Source: an uncultured Gammaproteobacteria bacterium (lineage in GTDB: Bacteria; Pseudomonadota; Gammaproteobacteria; Pseudomonadales; UBA5518). Taken from it: a stretch of DNA of 64,000 bases. The number at the start of each line of letters is the position of its first letter. Within the stretch, counting starts at the first letter, position 1. The notes under the pieces are model-generated. The model was not told where the DNA came from. It did no database searches and saw only the letters and a list, made by a program, of their open reading frames with translations. The translations under genes and the position numbers were made by a program. This document shows positions 45,122 through 55,416 of this stretch, piece after piece. The stretch is from the NCBI GenBank assembly GCA_903928015.1, contig CAIYPF010000110.1:1-64000 (forward strand), written 5' to 3'.

Positions 45122-45589
45122 TTGGATGCCTGTCTTTTCCAGACGCGCGGTTATCCGCTGCAGATTCACCACGCCGAGTGCGAGGTGAACTTCCTGCGCC
45201 TTTCGCGCTTGCTGCCCGGTTTCGATGCGGGGCAGTCGCGGCGTATCGGCATCCGCTTCGCCTCGGGGCACGAGGACGCGCTCGATCTCCGGGTTACGGA
45301 ACGCTCACGTTACACGGCCGTCATCGAGCTGCGGCAGGCCCGCCCGGTGTGGGGCGACGCAGCTCTCGAGATCAGCGTGCGCGCCTACCTCGACGCGCGC
45401 ATGGCCGAGGTCACCGGCTGCCGGCAGTCACGGCGCCTGTTGCCGCGCTATCCGTATCCGAACAGCCGTGGCTTCGCCCGTGACGAAAAGTGGCAGCAGG
45501 ACGCCCTTCTCGGCGAGTGGCTATCGCGCTGCCTCGCCGACGGCCGCGCGCTGGCGCCCGATCTCGCCGCAGGTGGTGCAGCCGCATGA
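45122..45589 (+). CDS. yqiB: DUF1249 family protein (YqiB)
   Basis: 155 residues, E. coli YqiB-like. Seen: AECEVNFLRLSRLLP, VTERSRYTAVIELRQ, YLDARMAEVTGC, and RYPYPNSRGFARDEKWQQDALLGEWLSRCL, which match the family from end to end. No ATG is available in frame upstream of the conserved part; TTG at 45122 is the most likely start. Function unknown. The gene sits between tolC and cpdA as in E. coli, and its stop overlaps the cpdA start (ATGA). A TATACT hexamer lies at 45077. Confidence 0.88.
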   Translation: MDACLFQTRGYPLQIHHAECEVNFLRLSRLLPGFDAGQSRRIGIRFASGHEDALDLRVTERSRYTAVIELRQARPVWGDAALEISVRAYLDARMAEVTGCRQSRRLLPRYPYPNSRGFARDEKWQQDALLGEWLSRCLADGRALAPDLAAGGAAA

Positions 45590-46410
45590 CCACGGCGGTC
45601 CTTCATCTGGATCCTGAGGGCGGTGTGCTGCGCATCGTGCAGGTTACGGACACGCACCTCGAGCAGCAGCGGGGCGGCACCCTGCTCGGCATGGACACGG
45701 ACGAAAGCCTCGCCCACGTGCTGTCACTGGCGCGCGCTGGCGCAGAGCCGCCCGATCTGCTGCTCGCCACGGGGGACATCGCCAACCACGCCTGCGCCGA
45801 GGCCTATGCCCGGGCCCGTGAAGCCTTCGAAGCCCTGGGCGTACCCTGGGCCTGGCTTCCCGGCAATCACGACGAATTCGGCCCCATGCAGCGAGTGCTG
45901 GGGCGAGGTGAGCCAATGGTGCGCGCTGTGCGCACGCCGCATTGGCAGGTTCTGCTGCTCGATTCCAGCGTGCCCGGCGAGGTCGGCGGCCGGCTGGGGC
46001 CCGACGAACTCGCCCTGCTTGAGCGGCTGCTCCTCGAGGAGCCCGCGCTGCACGCGCTGGTGTGCCTGCACCACCAGCCTGTGCCGGTGGGCTGCGCCTG
46101 GCTCGACGAGCAGATGGTGGCCGACGCGGAGGCATTCTTCGCCGTACTGCGCCGCCATCCGCAGGTGCGCATGGTCCTGTGGGGCCATGTCCACCAGGAG
46201 TTCGCGGGGGAACGCGACGGCATTGCCCTCCGCGCCACGCCTTCGAGCTGCATACAGTTCGCGCCCGCGAGTGCGGGCTTCCGTGTCGATGAGCAATCGC
46301 CCGGCCTGCGCTGGCTGGAGCTCTCGCCCGATGGCAGCATTGCCACGCAGGTCTCGCGCGTGCAGGGCGTGGCTTTCAGCTTCGACCGGGACTCTGCCGG
46401 TTACCTCTGA
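45586..46410 (+). CDS. cpdA: 3',5'-cyclic-AMP phosphodiesterase (CpdA/Icc)
   Basis: 274 residues of the calcineurin-like metallophosphoesterase family. All metal-binding motifs are present: VTDTHL, LLATGDIAN, LPGNHDE, CLHHQPV and WGHVHQEF. Hydrolyses cAMP to AMP and lowers cAMP-CRP signalling. The start at 45586 (MTTAVLHLDPEG) overlaps the yqiB stop; longer readings are arginine-rich and unlikely. Confidence 0.95.
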   Translation: MTTAVLHLDPEGGVLRIVQVTDTHLEQQRGGTLLGMDTDESLAHVLSLARAGAEPPDLLLATGDIANHACAEAYARAREAFEALGVPWAWLPGNHDEFGPMQRVLGRGEPMVRAVRTPHWQVLLLDSSVPGEVGGRLGPDELALLERLLLEEPALHALVCLHHQPVPVGCAWLDEQMVADAEAFFAVLRRHPQVRMVLWGHVHQEFAGERDGIALRATPSSCIQFAPASAGFRVDEQSPGLRWLELSPDGSIATQVSRVQGVAFSFDRDSAGYL

Positions 46411-46482
46411 TCGGCGCCATGGGCCTCGCGCTCCGATAGACTGTCCCCCTTCACGCATCACCGAGACCTTCCCGGAATCTCC

Positions 46483-48378
46483 ATGGCACTGAACTCCGAA
46501 TACAACGCCGAGGCCATCGAAGTCCTCACCGGCCTCGATCCGGTGCGCAAGCGCCCCGGCATGTACACCGATACCTCCCGCCCCAACCACCTCGCGCAGG
46601 AAGTCATCGACAACAGCGTCGACGAGGCGCTCGCGGGTTTCGCGCGGAACGTCGATGTGGTGCTCTTCGCCGACGGCTCCCTGTCGGTCACCGACGACGG
46701 CCGCGGCATGCCTGTCGACATCCACCCCGAGCAGGGCAAGCCCGGCATCGAGGTGATCCTGTGCACGCTGCACGCGGGCGGCAAATTCTCCGACCGCAAT
46801 TACCAGTTCTCGGGCGGCTTGCACGGTGTCGGCGTCTCGGTGGTGAACGCGCTGTCGCTGGAGCTCGAGGTGCGCGTACGCCGCGACGGCAACGTCTACC
46901 GCATGGGCTTCAGGAACGGCGACAAGGCATCGGACCTCGAGGTGGTCGACGTCGTCGGCAAGCGCAACACCGGCACCTCGGTGCGGTTCCGCCCGGACCC
47001 GCGCTATTTCGACACCATCAAATTCTCCGTGTCGCGGCTCACACACCTGCTGCGTGCCAAAGCCGTGCTCTGCCCGGGGCTGCGCATCTCCTTTGCCGAC
47101 GAAGCGGCAGGCACGCGCGAGGAATGGCACTACGAGAACGGCCTTCCGGATTATCTCCGCGGGGCAACCTCGGGATTCACGACCCTGCCGGCAGAACCCT
47201 TTGTCGGCAGTTTCAGCGGCAGCACCGAGGCCGTCGACTGGGCGGTGCAGTGGCTGCCGGAGGGAGGCGAGCTCATCACCGAGAGCTACGTGAACCTGAT
47301 CCCCACGCCGCAGGGCGGCACCCACGTGAACGGGCTGCGCTCGGGTCTTCTCGAGGCGCTGCGCGAGTACTGCGAGTTCCGCAACCTGCTGCCGCGCGGC
47401 ATCAAGCTCGCTCCCGAGGATCTCTGGGATCGCTGCGCCTACGTGCTCTCGGCCAAGCTCCGCGAACCGCAGTTCAGCGGCCAGACAAAGGAGCGGCTCT
47501 CCTCGCGTGAGGCAGCCGCGTTCATCTCCGGCGTGGCGCGGGATGCCTTCGGCTTGTGGCTCGGACAGCACACGGAGGAGGGCGATCGCCTTGCTGAGAT
47601 GGCCGTGGCCGCAGCCGGAAGCAGGCTGCGCAAGAGCCGTCAGGTGGAGCGCAAGAAGGTCACGACCGGTCCCGCGCTTCCCGGCAAGCTCGCCGACAGC
47701 ACAGCGCAGGACCTCGACCGCACCGAGCTTTTCCTCGTCGAGGGCGACTCCGCGGGCGGCTCGGCAAAACAGGCCCGTGACCGCGTCTTCCAGGCGATCA
47801 TGCCGCTGAAGGGCAAGATCCTGAATTCATGGGAACTCGACAGCGGCGAGATCCTCGCCTCCGAGGAAATCCACAACATCGCCGTTGCGCTCGGCGTGGA
47901 TCCCGGCTCCGAGGACCTCGAGGGCCTGCGCTACGGCAAGGTCTGCATCCTTGCCGATGCCGACAGCGACGGCCTGCACATCGCCACGCTGCTCTGTGCG
48001 CTCTTCGTGCGGCACTTCCGCCCGTTGGTGAACGCCGGGCGCGTCTTTGTCGCCATGCCGCCTCTCTACCGCATCGATGTGGGCAATGACGTCTACTACG
48101 CGCTGGACGAAGCGGAAAAGCAGGGCGTTCTCTCGATGATCGAGGCCGAGAAAAAGCGCGGCAAGGTGAACGTGCAGCGCTTCAAGGGTCTCGGCGAAAT
48201 GAACCCGCTGCAGCTGCGCGAGACCGTGATGTCCCCCGATACCCGCCGACTGGTCGAGCTCACCATCAGCGTCGAGGACCGCGCCGAGGAAGTGCTCGAC
48301 ATGCTCCTCGCCAAGAAGCGCTCCACCGACCGCCGCGACTGGCTCGAGCGCAGCGGGAATCTCGCGGAGATCGTCTGA
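46483..48378 (+). CDS. parE: DNA topoisomerase IV subunit B
   Basis: 631 residues (E. coli 630). ATPase subunit of topoisomerase IV, which decatenates replicated chromosomes. GHKL motifs: EVIDNSVDEAL (Glu40, Asn44, Asp47) and DDGRGMP at residues 71-77; SGGLHGVGVSVVNALS is the ATP lid. Toprim domain: LVEGDSAGGSAKQARDR and LADADSDGLHIATLL. C-terminal GLGEMNPLQLRETVM and KKRSTDRRDWLE match ParE rather than GyrB (no insertion). Followed by the lipid-transport operon after only 2 bases. Confidence 0.97.
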   Translation: MALNSEYNAEAIEVLTGLDPVRKRPGMYTDTSRPNHLAQEVIDNSVDEALAGFARNVDVVLFADGSLSVTDDGRGMPVDIHPEQGKPGIEVILCTLHAGGKFSDRNYQFSGGLHGVGVSVVNALSLELEVRVRRDGNVYRMGFRNGDKASDLEVVDVVGKRNTGTSVRFRPDPRYFDTIKFSVSRLTHLLRAKAVLCPGLRISFADEAAGTREEWHYENGLPDYLRGATSGFTTLPAEPFVGSFSGSTEAVDWAVQWLPEGGELITESYVNLIPTPQGGTHVNGLRSGLLEALREYCEFRNLLPRGIKLAPEDLWDRCAYVLSAKLREPQFSGQTKERLSSREAAAFISGVARDAFGLWLGQHTEEGDRLAEMAVAAAGSRLRKSRQVERKKVTTGPALPGKLADSTAQDLDRTELFLVEGDSAGGSAKQARDRVFQAIMPLKGKILNSWELDSGEILASEEIHNIAVALGVDPGSEDLEGLRYGKVCILADADSDGLHIATLLCALFVRHFRPLVNAGRVFVAMPPLYRIDVGNDVYYALDEAEKQGVLSMIEAEKKRGKVNVQRFKGLGEMNPLQLRETVMSPDTRRLVELTISVEDRAEEVLDMLLAKKRSTDRRDWLERSGNLAEIV

Positions 48379-48380
48379 AC

Positions 48381-49508
48381 GTGACTCCTGCCGCGCCCGG
48401 CTTCGAACTCGTACAGCGCGAGTCCGGTGCCGTGCTGGTGCTGCGCGGAGACTGGGTCGTGGCTGCGCCGCCGCCCTCGCTGGAAGAGGTGTTGCTCGCG
48501 CTGCGTGATGCTGCACCCGTGCATCTCGCGCTCGACTGCGCGGCGCTCGGGCAGTGGGATTCCGTACTGCTCGCCACGCTGCGCGGCTGCCGTGCCTGGT
48601 GCGGGGAAGCCGGTGCCGCCTTCGACCCGGGCAACACGCCCGCCCCCGCGCTTCGACTGCTCGCCCTTTCCGATGCCGTAGTGCCTCACCGCCGGGCGGC
48701 CGAGCCGCGGGCGGCGGCTTTGCGGCGCCTGCTCGCCGGAGAGCCACTGCGCGCCGCGTTCGCAGGATTCCTCTCGGCCTGCGCATTCGTCGGTGAGCTG
48801 CTGATTGCGCTGTCGCGCCTGCTCACGGGTCGCGCCCGGATGCGCATGGTGGATCTGCTGTGGTTCGTGCAGCAGGCAGGGCCGCGTGCGCTCGGCATCG
48901 TTACCCTGATCAGTGTCCTGGTGGGAATGATCCTCGCGTACCTGGGCTCGGTGCAGCTGCAGCAGCTCGGTGCGCAGGTCTATGTCGCGGACCTTGTCGC
49001 CCTCGGCATGGTGCGCGAGATGGCACCGCTCATGACGGCCGTGATCATGGCCGGCCGCACCGGCGCCGCATACGCCGCGCAGCTCGGCACCATGCAGACG
49101 CGCGAGGAGATCGATGCCATCGAGACGCTCGGCATCTCGCCGATGGAATTCCTCGTGCTGCCGCGGATGCTGGCGCTGGTGCTGGTGATGCCCATGCTCT
49201 GCGTCTACAGCGACGTGCTCGGCATGCTGGGCGGCGCACCCGTTGCGATGGCGATGGACGTGACCTGGGGTCAGTACCTCGCCGGCGCGCAGGAAGCCGT
49301 CACCCTCACCCATATCGCCACCGGCGTGGCAAAGAGCATCGCCTTCGGCGTGCTGATCGGCGCAGCCGGCTGCCGGGCGGGCTTGCTCTGCGGGCGCAGT
49401 TCCGAGGCGGTGGGTCAGGCCACCACCACCGCGGTGGTGCGCGCCATCGTCTGGCTGGTGGTCGCCGACGCGGCGTTCAACATCGTGTACCAGCGGTTGG
49501 GGATCTGA
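48381..49508 (+). CDS. mlaE: MlaE-type ABC permease with N-terminal STAS-like domain
   Basis: 375 residues from a GTG start. The first about 110 residues form a STAS-like domain (VVAAPPPSLEEVLLALRD, LALDCAALGQWDSVLLATLRG), as in proteins that fuse MlaB to MlaE. The rest is the MlaE/YrbE permease: about five helices, GPRALGIVTLISVLVGMILAY, GAQVYVADLVALGMVREMAPL, GRTGAAYAAQLGTMQTREEIDA, and the C-terminal QATTTAVVRAIVWLVVADA. Inner-membrane subunit of an Mce-type phospholipid transporter. Starts 2 bases after parE. Confidence 0.92.
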   Translation: MTPAAPGFELVQRESGAVLVLRGDWVVAAPPPSLEEVLLALRDAAPVHLALDCAALGQWDSVLLATLRGCRAWCGEAGAAFDPGNTPAPALRLLALSDAVVPHRRAAEPRAAALRRLLAGEPLRAAFAGFLSACAFVGELLIALSRLLTGRARMRMVDLLWFVQQAGPRALGIVTLISVLVGMILAYLGSVQLQQLGAQVYVADLVALGMVREMAPLMTAVIMAGRTGAAYAAQLGTMQTREEIDAIETLGISPMEFLVLPRMLALVLVMPMLCVYSDVLGMLGGAPVAMAMDVTWGQYLAGAQEAVTLTHIATGVAKSIAFGVLIGAAGCRAGLLCGRSSEAVGQATTTAVVRAIVWLVVADAAFNIVYQRLGI

Positions 49509-49511
49509 TCC

Positions 49512-50282
49512 GTGGATGCGCCCCGGGAACACATCCGCGTAAGCGGCCTCGAGATGCGCTATGGCTCGCGCGTGATCCAGAGCGGGCTCGACTTCGCTGT
49601 CATGCGTGGCGATATCTTCGTGATCATGGGCGGCAGCGGTTGCGGCAAATCGACGCTGCTGAAGCACATGATCGGTCTCTACGAGCCGGCCTCGGGGGAA
49701 GTGCTCTACAACGGCACCAGCTACCAGCGCTGCGACGGCGAAGCGCGCGCGGCCATGCGGCAGCGTTGGGGCATCACTTACCAGTCGGGCGGGCTCTTCA
49801 GCGCGATGACGCTTGCCGAGAACGTGGCATTGCCGCTCACCCAGTACACCTCGCTCGATCCCCGGAGCGTGCGCGAACTCGTGGCCTACAAGCTCGCGCT
49901 GGTGGGGCTCGCCGGCTTCGAGGAGTACTATCCCTCCGAGATCAGCGGCGGCATGCAGAAGCGCGCAGGTCTCGCACGGGCGATCGCGCTTGACCCGGAG
50001 ATCCTCTTCTTCGACGAGCCCTCGGCCGGACTCGACCCCGTGAGTTCACGGCTGCTCGACGAGCTGATCCTGCAGATGCGCGAGGCGCTTGGCGTGACGG
50101 TGGTGATCGTCACGCACGAGCTGGCCAGCATTTTCGCCATCGCCAGCAATTCTGTTTATCTCGACGCGGAGACCCGCACCATGCTCGACACCGGTGATCC
50201 CCGCGAACTGCTGCTCTCCAGCCCGCATGCGGCGGTGCGCCGTTTCCTTGGCCGCGGTGCCGCGCCCGGAGTGAGCTCATGA
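49512..50282 (+). CDS. mlaF: MlaF-type ABC transporter ATPase
   Basis: 256 residues from a GTG start. Walker A GGSGCGKST, signature ISGGMQKRAGLARAIA, Walker B EILFFDEPSAGLDP, and the switch VTHE. Energises the MlaE permease. The stop overlaps the mce gene start (ATGA). Confidence 0.94.
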   Translation: MDAPREHIRVSGLEMRYGSRVIQSGLDFAVMRGDIFVIMGGSGCGKSTLLKHMIGLYEPASGEVLYNGTSYQRCDGEARAAMRQRWGITYQSGGLFSAMTLAENVALPLTQYTSLDPRSVRELVAYKLALVGLAGFEEYYPSEISGGMQKRAGLARAIALDPEILFFDEPSAGLDPVSSRLLDELILQMREALGVTVVIVTHELASIFAIASNSVYLDAETRTMLDTGDPRELLLSSPHAAVRRFLGRGAAPGVSS

Positions 50283-51265
50283 GCCTGCGTCCCAGCGCGA
50301 CCTCGATAGGTGCCTTCGTGATCGGTGCGGTGGTGCTGGTCACCGGTTCGCTCGCCTTCTTCGGTGGCGGTTTCTTCGGCAGTGGCAAGGACCTGCGCAG
50401 CGCGGTCGTGATCTTCACCGGATCGGTGAAAGGCCTGAACGTGGGCGCGCCCGTCACGCTGCGGGGGGTGAAGATCGGTGACGTGCGCGAGATCGCGCTG
50501 CGCTACGACGAGGGCCATCAGGAGTTCGTCACGCCGGTGTTCATCACCGTGAACATCGCCGATCTCGGCGTGAAGCGCGAATTCGCGCGTACGGCGGCGC
50601 TCGAGCCCCTGGTGGAGCGCGGTTTGCGCGCGCAGCTGCGCATGCAGAGTGTGCTCACGGGCCTCCTCTACATCGACCTCGATTTCCTTCCCGAATCCCC
50701 CGCCCGATACGTCGACTACGATGCCGGCGCCGAGCAGATTCCCACCGCACCCACCGAGATCGAGGCCATCCTCGAGCGGGTGAGCGAGATCGACATCCAG
50801 TCCTTCGTGCAGCGAGCCGACAACACCGTGCGCGCCATCGAAGCCCTGGTTACCGACCCCGAAGTGAAGCGCCTGCCCGCGAACCTGAATGCCACGCTGG
50901 CAGATGTGCGCAAGCTCGCGGTCGATACCGACAGGGAAGTGGTGGCGCTCGGCGCTCGCGTGGGCGGCCTTGCCGACACTGCGTCCGGCCAGATCGTCAG
51001 CACCGGCGACGAACTGAAACGCATCGGCGGTCGACTCGACAGCAGCCTCGCGCAACTCGATGCCACGCTCGCCAGCCTGCAGCGCAGCTCCGATGAACTC
51101 GGCTACGCCGCCTCCGACCGTTCGCCCGCGCTCCACGAGCTCGGCGAAGCTGCCGCCGAGATCGGACGTGCCGCGCGCGCGATGCAGGCGCTGGCCGACA
51201 CGCTGGCTCGGGAGCCTGAATCCATCATCCGTGGCCGCAGCGCCAGCAAGGAAGATACGCCATGA
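50279..51265 (+). CDS. mlaD: MCE (MlaD-type) substrate-binding protein
   Basis: 328 residues with one N-terminal membrane anchor (SIGAFVIGAVVLVTGSLAFFGG) and an MCE domain (AVVIFTGSVKGLNVGAPVTLRGVKIG), then a long helical tail. Periplasmic hexameric lipid-binding subunit. The extended C-terminus is longer than in classical MlaD (about 183 residues in E. coli) and recalls PqiB/YebT or other MCE families. Confidence 0.9.
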   Translation: MSLRPSATSIGAFVIGAVVLVTGSLAFFGGGFFGSGKDLRSAVVIFTGSVKGLNVGAPVTLRGVKIGDVREIALRYDEGHQEFVTPVFITVNIADLGVKREFARTAALEPLVERGLRAQLRMQSVLTGLLYIDLDFLPESPARYVDYDAGAEQIPTAPTEIEAILERVSEIDIQSFVQRADNTVRAIEALVTDPEVKRLPANLNATLADVRKLAVDTDREVVALGARVGGLADTASGQIVSTGDELKRIGGRLDSSLAQLDATLASLQRSSDELGYAASDRSPALHELGEAAAEIGRAARAMQALADTLAREPESIIRGRSASKEDTP

Positions 51266-51870
51266 CGCGCCGCGCGCCCGCTCTTCTGCTCCTGATGCTC
51301 GCCGCCCTGGCGGGCTGCGGCACCACGCCGCGCACCACCTGGTACCTGCTCGAGGCGACCGGCGCTCCGGGTGCCGCCGCAGACGGCCCCCGTATCGGCA
51401 TCGCGCGGCTCGAGGTGGCCGAGTACCTGCTCTCTCCGCAGATCCAGACGCGCGATGGCCCGAACACCGTGCAGCGCGCGGGTTTTGCGCAGTGGGCAGA
51501 GCCGATCGACAAGGGCGTGGCCCGGGTGCTGTTGCTCGATCTGGCGGCCGCCGCCGGCACCGAGCGCGTGCGGCTCGCGCCATGGCCTCGTGACTGGGTG
51601 CCGGAGCGCGAAGTCATGGTGCGCATAGAGCGTCTCGATGCCAGTGCGACTGTGGCTGAACTGGTGGCGACGTGGTCGGTGCAGGACGGCGCCCGCAAGA
51701 GGCCCGCGCGTGACCGGCTCGCGCGCATCTCCATGCCACGCTCCGGCAACGACGGCAGCGCGGTCGCAGCAGACCTGAGTGCGCTGCTGAACGAGCTTGC
51801 GCTGCGCATTTCCACCGACATCGCCGCCGATGCCGCTCACGCGGGTGACGCCGCGGGTGCGTCCGACTAG
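51262..51870 (+). CDS. ABC-type transport auxiliary lipoprotein (PqiC-like)
   Basis: 202 residues with a lipoprotein signal peptide and lipobox LAGC (Cys19). [12 protein letters not shown] and [35 protein letters not shown] match the ABC-transport auxiliary family that includes PqiC. Probably outer-membrane-anchored partner of the MCE protein. Overlaps the MCE gene by 4 bases; ends 29 bases before parC. Confidence 0.87.
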   Translation: MTRRAPALLLLMLAALAGCGTTPRTTWYLLEATGAPGAAADGPRIGIARLEVAEYLLSPQIQTRDGPNTVQRAGFAQWAEPIDKGVARVLLLDLAAAAGTERVRLAPWPRDWVPEREVMVRIERLDASATVAELVATWSVQDGARKRPARDRLARISMPRSGNDGSAVAADLSALLNELALRISTDIAADAAHAGDAAGASD

Positions 51871-51899
51871 CATACGCGCCGCCCTCCACGGAGCATTTC

Positions 51900-54158
51900 A
51901 TGGCCCAGGATCTTTTCGCCGGCAGCCCGGAGAACGAGCGCGTGAAATTGCGCGACTACACCGAGCGCGCCTATCTCAATTATTCGATGTACGTGATCCT
52001 CGATCGCGCGCTGCCGCACGTTGGCGACGGCCTGAAACCGGTGCAGCGCCGCATCATCTACGCGATGCACGAACTGGGGCTCCGCGCGAGCGCCAAGTAC
52101 AAGAAGTCCGCGCGCACCGTGGGCGATGTCATCGGCAAGTTCCACCCGCACGGCGACAGCGCTGCCTACGAGGCCATGGTGCTGATGGCGCAGGCCTTCT
52201 CGTACCGGTATCCGCTGATCGACGGCCAGGGCAACTGGGGCTCGCCCGACGATCCGAAGTCCTTTGCCGCGATGCGTTACACCGAGTCGAGGCTGGCAGC
52301 CTTCGCTGATCTGCTGCTCTCCGAGATCGGCCAGGGCACGGTCTCGTGGTTGCCGAATTTCGACGGCACCATGTCGGAGCCCGAAATCCTCCCTGCGCGC
52401 GTGCCGCACGTGCTGCTGAACGGCACCACCGGCATCGCCGTGGGCATGGCCACCGACATCCCGCCGCACAACCTGCGCGAGCTGGTCGCCGCCTGCCTGC
52501 ACCTGCTGGAAAACCCTGACGCGAGCGCCCTCGAGCTCGCCGCCTTCGTGCGTGGCCCGGACTTCCCCACGGAGGCCGAGATCATCACGCCCGAGAAGGA
52601 CATCCGTGACATGTACGCCACCGGTCGCGGGAGCCTCCGCGCCCGTGCCGTATGGCAGAGGGAGCAGAACGACACACTGGTGGTCACGGCGCTGCCCTTC
52701 CAGGTCTCGGGTGCCCGCGTGCTCGAGCAGATCGCGCAGCAGATGCAGGCGAAGAAACTGCCGATGGTCGCCGACCTGCGTGACGAATCCGACCACGAGA
52801 ACCCGACCCGCCTCGTGATCGAAATGCGCTCGAACCGCGTGGATGCCGAGGGGCTGATGTCGCACCTCTTCGCCAGCACCGATCTCGAGCGCACCTACCG
52901 CGTCAACATGAACGTGATCGGCATGGACGGGCGCCCCGGTGTGCGCAGCCTGCCGCGGATGCTGGGCGAGTGGCTGCAGTTCCGCCGCGAGACCGTGCGC
53001 CGCCGCCTGCAACACCGGCTCGAGCAGGTGCAGCGCCGCCTCCACATCCTCGATGGTCTGCTGGTCGCCTTCCTGAACATCGACGAGGTGATCGCGATCA
53101 TCCGCTACGAGGACAAGCCCAAGGCCGCGCTGATCGCGCGCTTCGGCCTCTCGGACGATCAGGCCGAAGCGATCCTCGAACTGAAGTTGCGCCACCTCGC
53201 CCGACTCGAGGAAATGAAAATCCGCGGCGAGCAGGAAGAGCTCGCGAAGGAGCGCGACACGCTGGAACTCACGCTGGGTTCCGATGCCCGCATGAAGACA
53301 CTGCTGCGCAAGGAACTGCTGGCTGCTGCCGAGGAATTCGGCGACGACCGTCGCTCCCCGCTGGTGAGCCGCACGGAGGCCCGCGCCTACAGCGAGAGCG
53401 AACTCGTGAGCGCGGAGCCCGTCACCGTGGTGCTGTCTGGCAAGGGCTGGATCCGCGCGGCCAAGGGCCTCGACATCGATGGGGAAAAACTGTCCTACAA
53501 GGCGGGCGATGCCTTCCTCTGCGCGGTGCAGGGCCGTTCGAACCAGTCGGTGATCCTGCTCGACTCCACCGGGCGCACCTACTCGCTGCCCGCCCACGGA
53601 TTGCCGTCGGCCCGCGGCCAGGGCGAGCCGCTCACCGGACGGATCAACCCGCCCTCGGGCGCCACCTTCGTGGGCGCGCTGATGGGCGAGGACAGCGCCT
53701 GCTGTCTGCTTTCCACGGACGCGGGCTACGGCTTCGTCACGAAGCTCGAGGACCTGCAGGCCAAGAACCGCGCGGGCAAGGTGGTGCTTTCGGTGCCCGA
53801 GGGCGCGCAGGTCCTGGCGCCGGTGCGCATCGCCGATCCGGCGGCCGACTGGCTGGTGGCGGTGAGCAACGAGGGACGCATGCTCGTCTTCCCGGTCGCG
53901 GAGCTGCCGCAGCTCGCGCGCGGCAAGGGCAACCGGATTCTCGGCATCCCGCCCGCGCAGCTCAAAACCCGCGAGGAATTCATGCTCGGTGCTGCGGTGC
54001 TCGGCACGAAGGACGAACTCCTGATCCACAGCGGCAAGCGATTCCTGCGTCTGAAGCGCGGCGATCTCGAGAACTATCTCGGTGAGCGCGGACGTCGTGG
54101 CAACAAGCTCCCGCGCGGTTTCCAGAAGGTCGACCGTCTCGAGACAGTGCAGGCCTGA
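51900..54158 (+). CDS. parC: DNA topoisomerase IV subunit A
   Basis: 752 residues (E. coli 752). DNA-cleaving subunit of topoisomerase IV. Catalytic Tyr127 in [10 protein letters not shown]. The quinolone-resistance region [12 protein letters not shown] keeps the drug-sensitive residues, Ser87 (E. coli Ser80) and Glu91 (Glu84). The C-terminal beta-pinwheel shows [10 protein letters not shown] and [12 protein letters not shown]-type blades. It follows the lipid-transport operon instead of parE directly. Confidence 0.97.
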   Translation: MAQDLFAGSPENERVKLRDYTERAYLNYSMYVILDRALPHVGDGLKPVQRRIIYAMHELGLRASAKYKKSARTVGDVIGKFHPHGDSAAYEAMVLMAQAFSYRYPLIDGQGNWGSPDDPKSFAAMRYTESRLAAFADLLLSEIGQGTVSWLPNFDGTMSEPEILPARVPHVLLNGTTGIAVGMATDIPPHNLRELVAACLHLLENPDASALELAAFVRGPDFPTEAEIITPEKDIRDMYATGRGSLRARAVWQREQNDTLVVTALPFQVSGARVLEQIAQQMQAKKLPMVADLRDESDHENPTRLVIEMRSNRVDAEGLMSHLFASTDLERTYRVNMNVIGMDGRPGVRSLPRMLGEWLQFRRETVRRRLQHRLEQVQRRLHILDGLLVAFLNIDEVIAIIRYEDKPKAALIARFGLSDDQAEAILELKLRHLARLEEMKIRGEQEELAKERDTLELTLGSDARMKTLLRKELLAAAEEFGDDRRSPLVSRTEARAYSESELVSAEPVTVVLSGKGWIRAAKGLDIDGEKLSYKAGDAFLCAVQGRSNQSVILLDSTGRTYSLPAHGLPSARGQGEPLTGRINPPSGATFVGALMGEDSACCLLSTDAGYGFVTKLEDLQAKNRAGKVVLSVPEGAQVLAPVRIADPAADWLVAVSNEGRMLVFPVAELPQLARGKGNRILGIPPAQLKTREEFMLGAAVLGTKDELLIHSGKRFLRLKRGDLENYLGERGRRGNKLPRGFQKVDRLETVQA

Positions 54159-54165
54159 GCCGGGC

Positions 54166-55383
54166 ATGAGCGCCATCACGCTTGTCACCATCAGCGGCCA
54201 GGACCGTCCGGGCATAACAGCCATGGTCACGGGCGTTCTGGCTGCCCACGGCAGCAACGTGCTCGACATCGGCCAGGCCGTGATCCACGAGCAGCTCACG
54301 CTGGGCCTGCTGGTGGAGCTTCCCGACGACCACGAGAACTCGCTTGCCCTTGCCGAGATCCGCGAGCGTGCCGCTGCCATGGGGCTTGCCGTGCGCCTCG
54401 CCCCGGTGGGCGCCGAGAGCTACCGCGAGTGGGCGGCGGGGCAGGGCAGCACGCGCCACATCGTCACGCTGCTCTCGAGGCGCATCCGCGGCGAGGAGAT
54501 TGCGCGCCTGAGCGAGGTGGTGGCGCGGCACGGGCTCTCCATCGACAAGATCACGCGCCTTTCGGGCCGCGTCTCGCTGGATGCGGAAAACACGGCCGAC
54601 AAGGCCTGCGTGGAGTTCTCGGTGCGCGGCGACTTCCCGGACCCCGAGGCCGCGCGCCGCGAGTTCCTCGCGCTGGCGCAGTCGCTCGGCGTCGACATTG
54701 CCTGCCAGCAGGACAGCATGTTCCGCCGCAACCGCAGGCTCGTGGCCTTCGACATGGACTCCACCCTTATCGAGGCCGAGGTCATCGACGAGCTTGCCCG
54801 CCATGCTGGGGTGGGGCCCGAAGTCGCTGCCATAACCGAGAGCGCGATGCGTGGCGAGCTCGATTTCGCGCAGAGCTTCAGGCGCCGCGTCGCCTTGCTC
54901 GAGGGTCTCGACGAGGCCGTGCTGGAGGAAGTGGCCGCCAGCCTCAGGCTTACCGAGGGCGCCGAGAAACTCCTCTCGGTGCTGCGCCGTCTCGGGCTGC
55001 GCACCGCGATCATCTCCGGCGGCTTCGGCTATTTCGCGCGGAAGGTGCAGCAGCGGCTCGGCATCGACGTGGTCTTTGCCAACGAACTCGACATAGAGGA
55101 CGGCAAGGTGACGGGCCGCGTGCGCGAGCCCATTGTTGATGGCGCACGAAAGGCGCTGCTGCTGCGGGAGATCGCCGCGCGCGAAGGCATCGCCCTCGAG
55201 CAGGTGATCGCGGTGGGCGATGGCGCCAACGACCTTCCGATGCTCTCGATCGCCGGGCTGGGAATCGCGTTTCGCGCCAAGCCGGTGGTCAAGGCCTCGG
55301 CGAAGCACGCGATCAGCACACTCGGTCTGGACGGGATCCTGTACCTGCTCGGGATCAGCGATCGCGAGCTTGCCGCTGGCTAG
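54166..55383 (+). CDS. serB: Phosphoserine phosphatase
   Basis: 405 residues. Last step of serine synthesis. Two N-terminal ACT-like domains (residues 1-180; LVTISGQDRPGITAMVTGV) precede the HAD phosphatase domain with DMDSTLIEAEVIDELA (Asp196, Asp198), the IISGGFGYFA lysine/serine region, and VGDGANDLPMLSIAGLG. The ACT domains are as in Pseudomonas SerB. Starts 7 bases after parC and is convergent with fimX. Confidence 0.96.
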   Translation: MSAITLVTISGQDRPGITAMVTGVLAAHGSNVLDIGQAVIHEQLTLGLLVELPDDHENSLALAEIRERAAAMGLAVRLAPVGAESYREWAAGQGSTRHIVTLLSRRIRGEEIARLSEVVARHGLSIDKITRLSGRVSLDAENTADKACVEFSVRGDFPDPEAARREFLALAQSLGVDIACQQDSMFRRNRRLVAFDMDSTLIEAEVIDELARHAGVGPEVAAITESAMRGELDFAQSFRRRVALLEGLDEAVLEEVAASLRLTEGAEKLLSVLRRLGLRTAIISGGFGYFARKVQQRLGIDVVFANELDIEDGKVTGRVREPIVDGARKALLLREIAAREGIALEQVIAVGDGANDLPMLSIAGLGIAFRAKPVVKASAKHAISTLGLDGILYLLGISDRELAAG

Positions 55384-55416
55384 GGCCCCGACGGCCCCTG
55401 GCATTCCGCGTGCGAT

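Noticed and set aside
51867-54380. 837-codon open frame opposite parC and serB
   Set aside because: Same cause; histidine- and valine-rich translation with no recognisable motif, while ParC is clear on the other strand.
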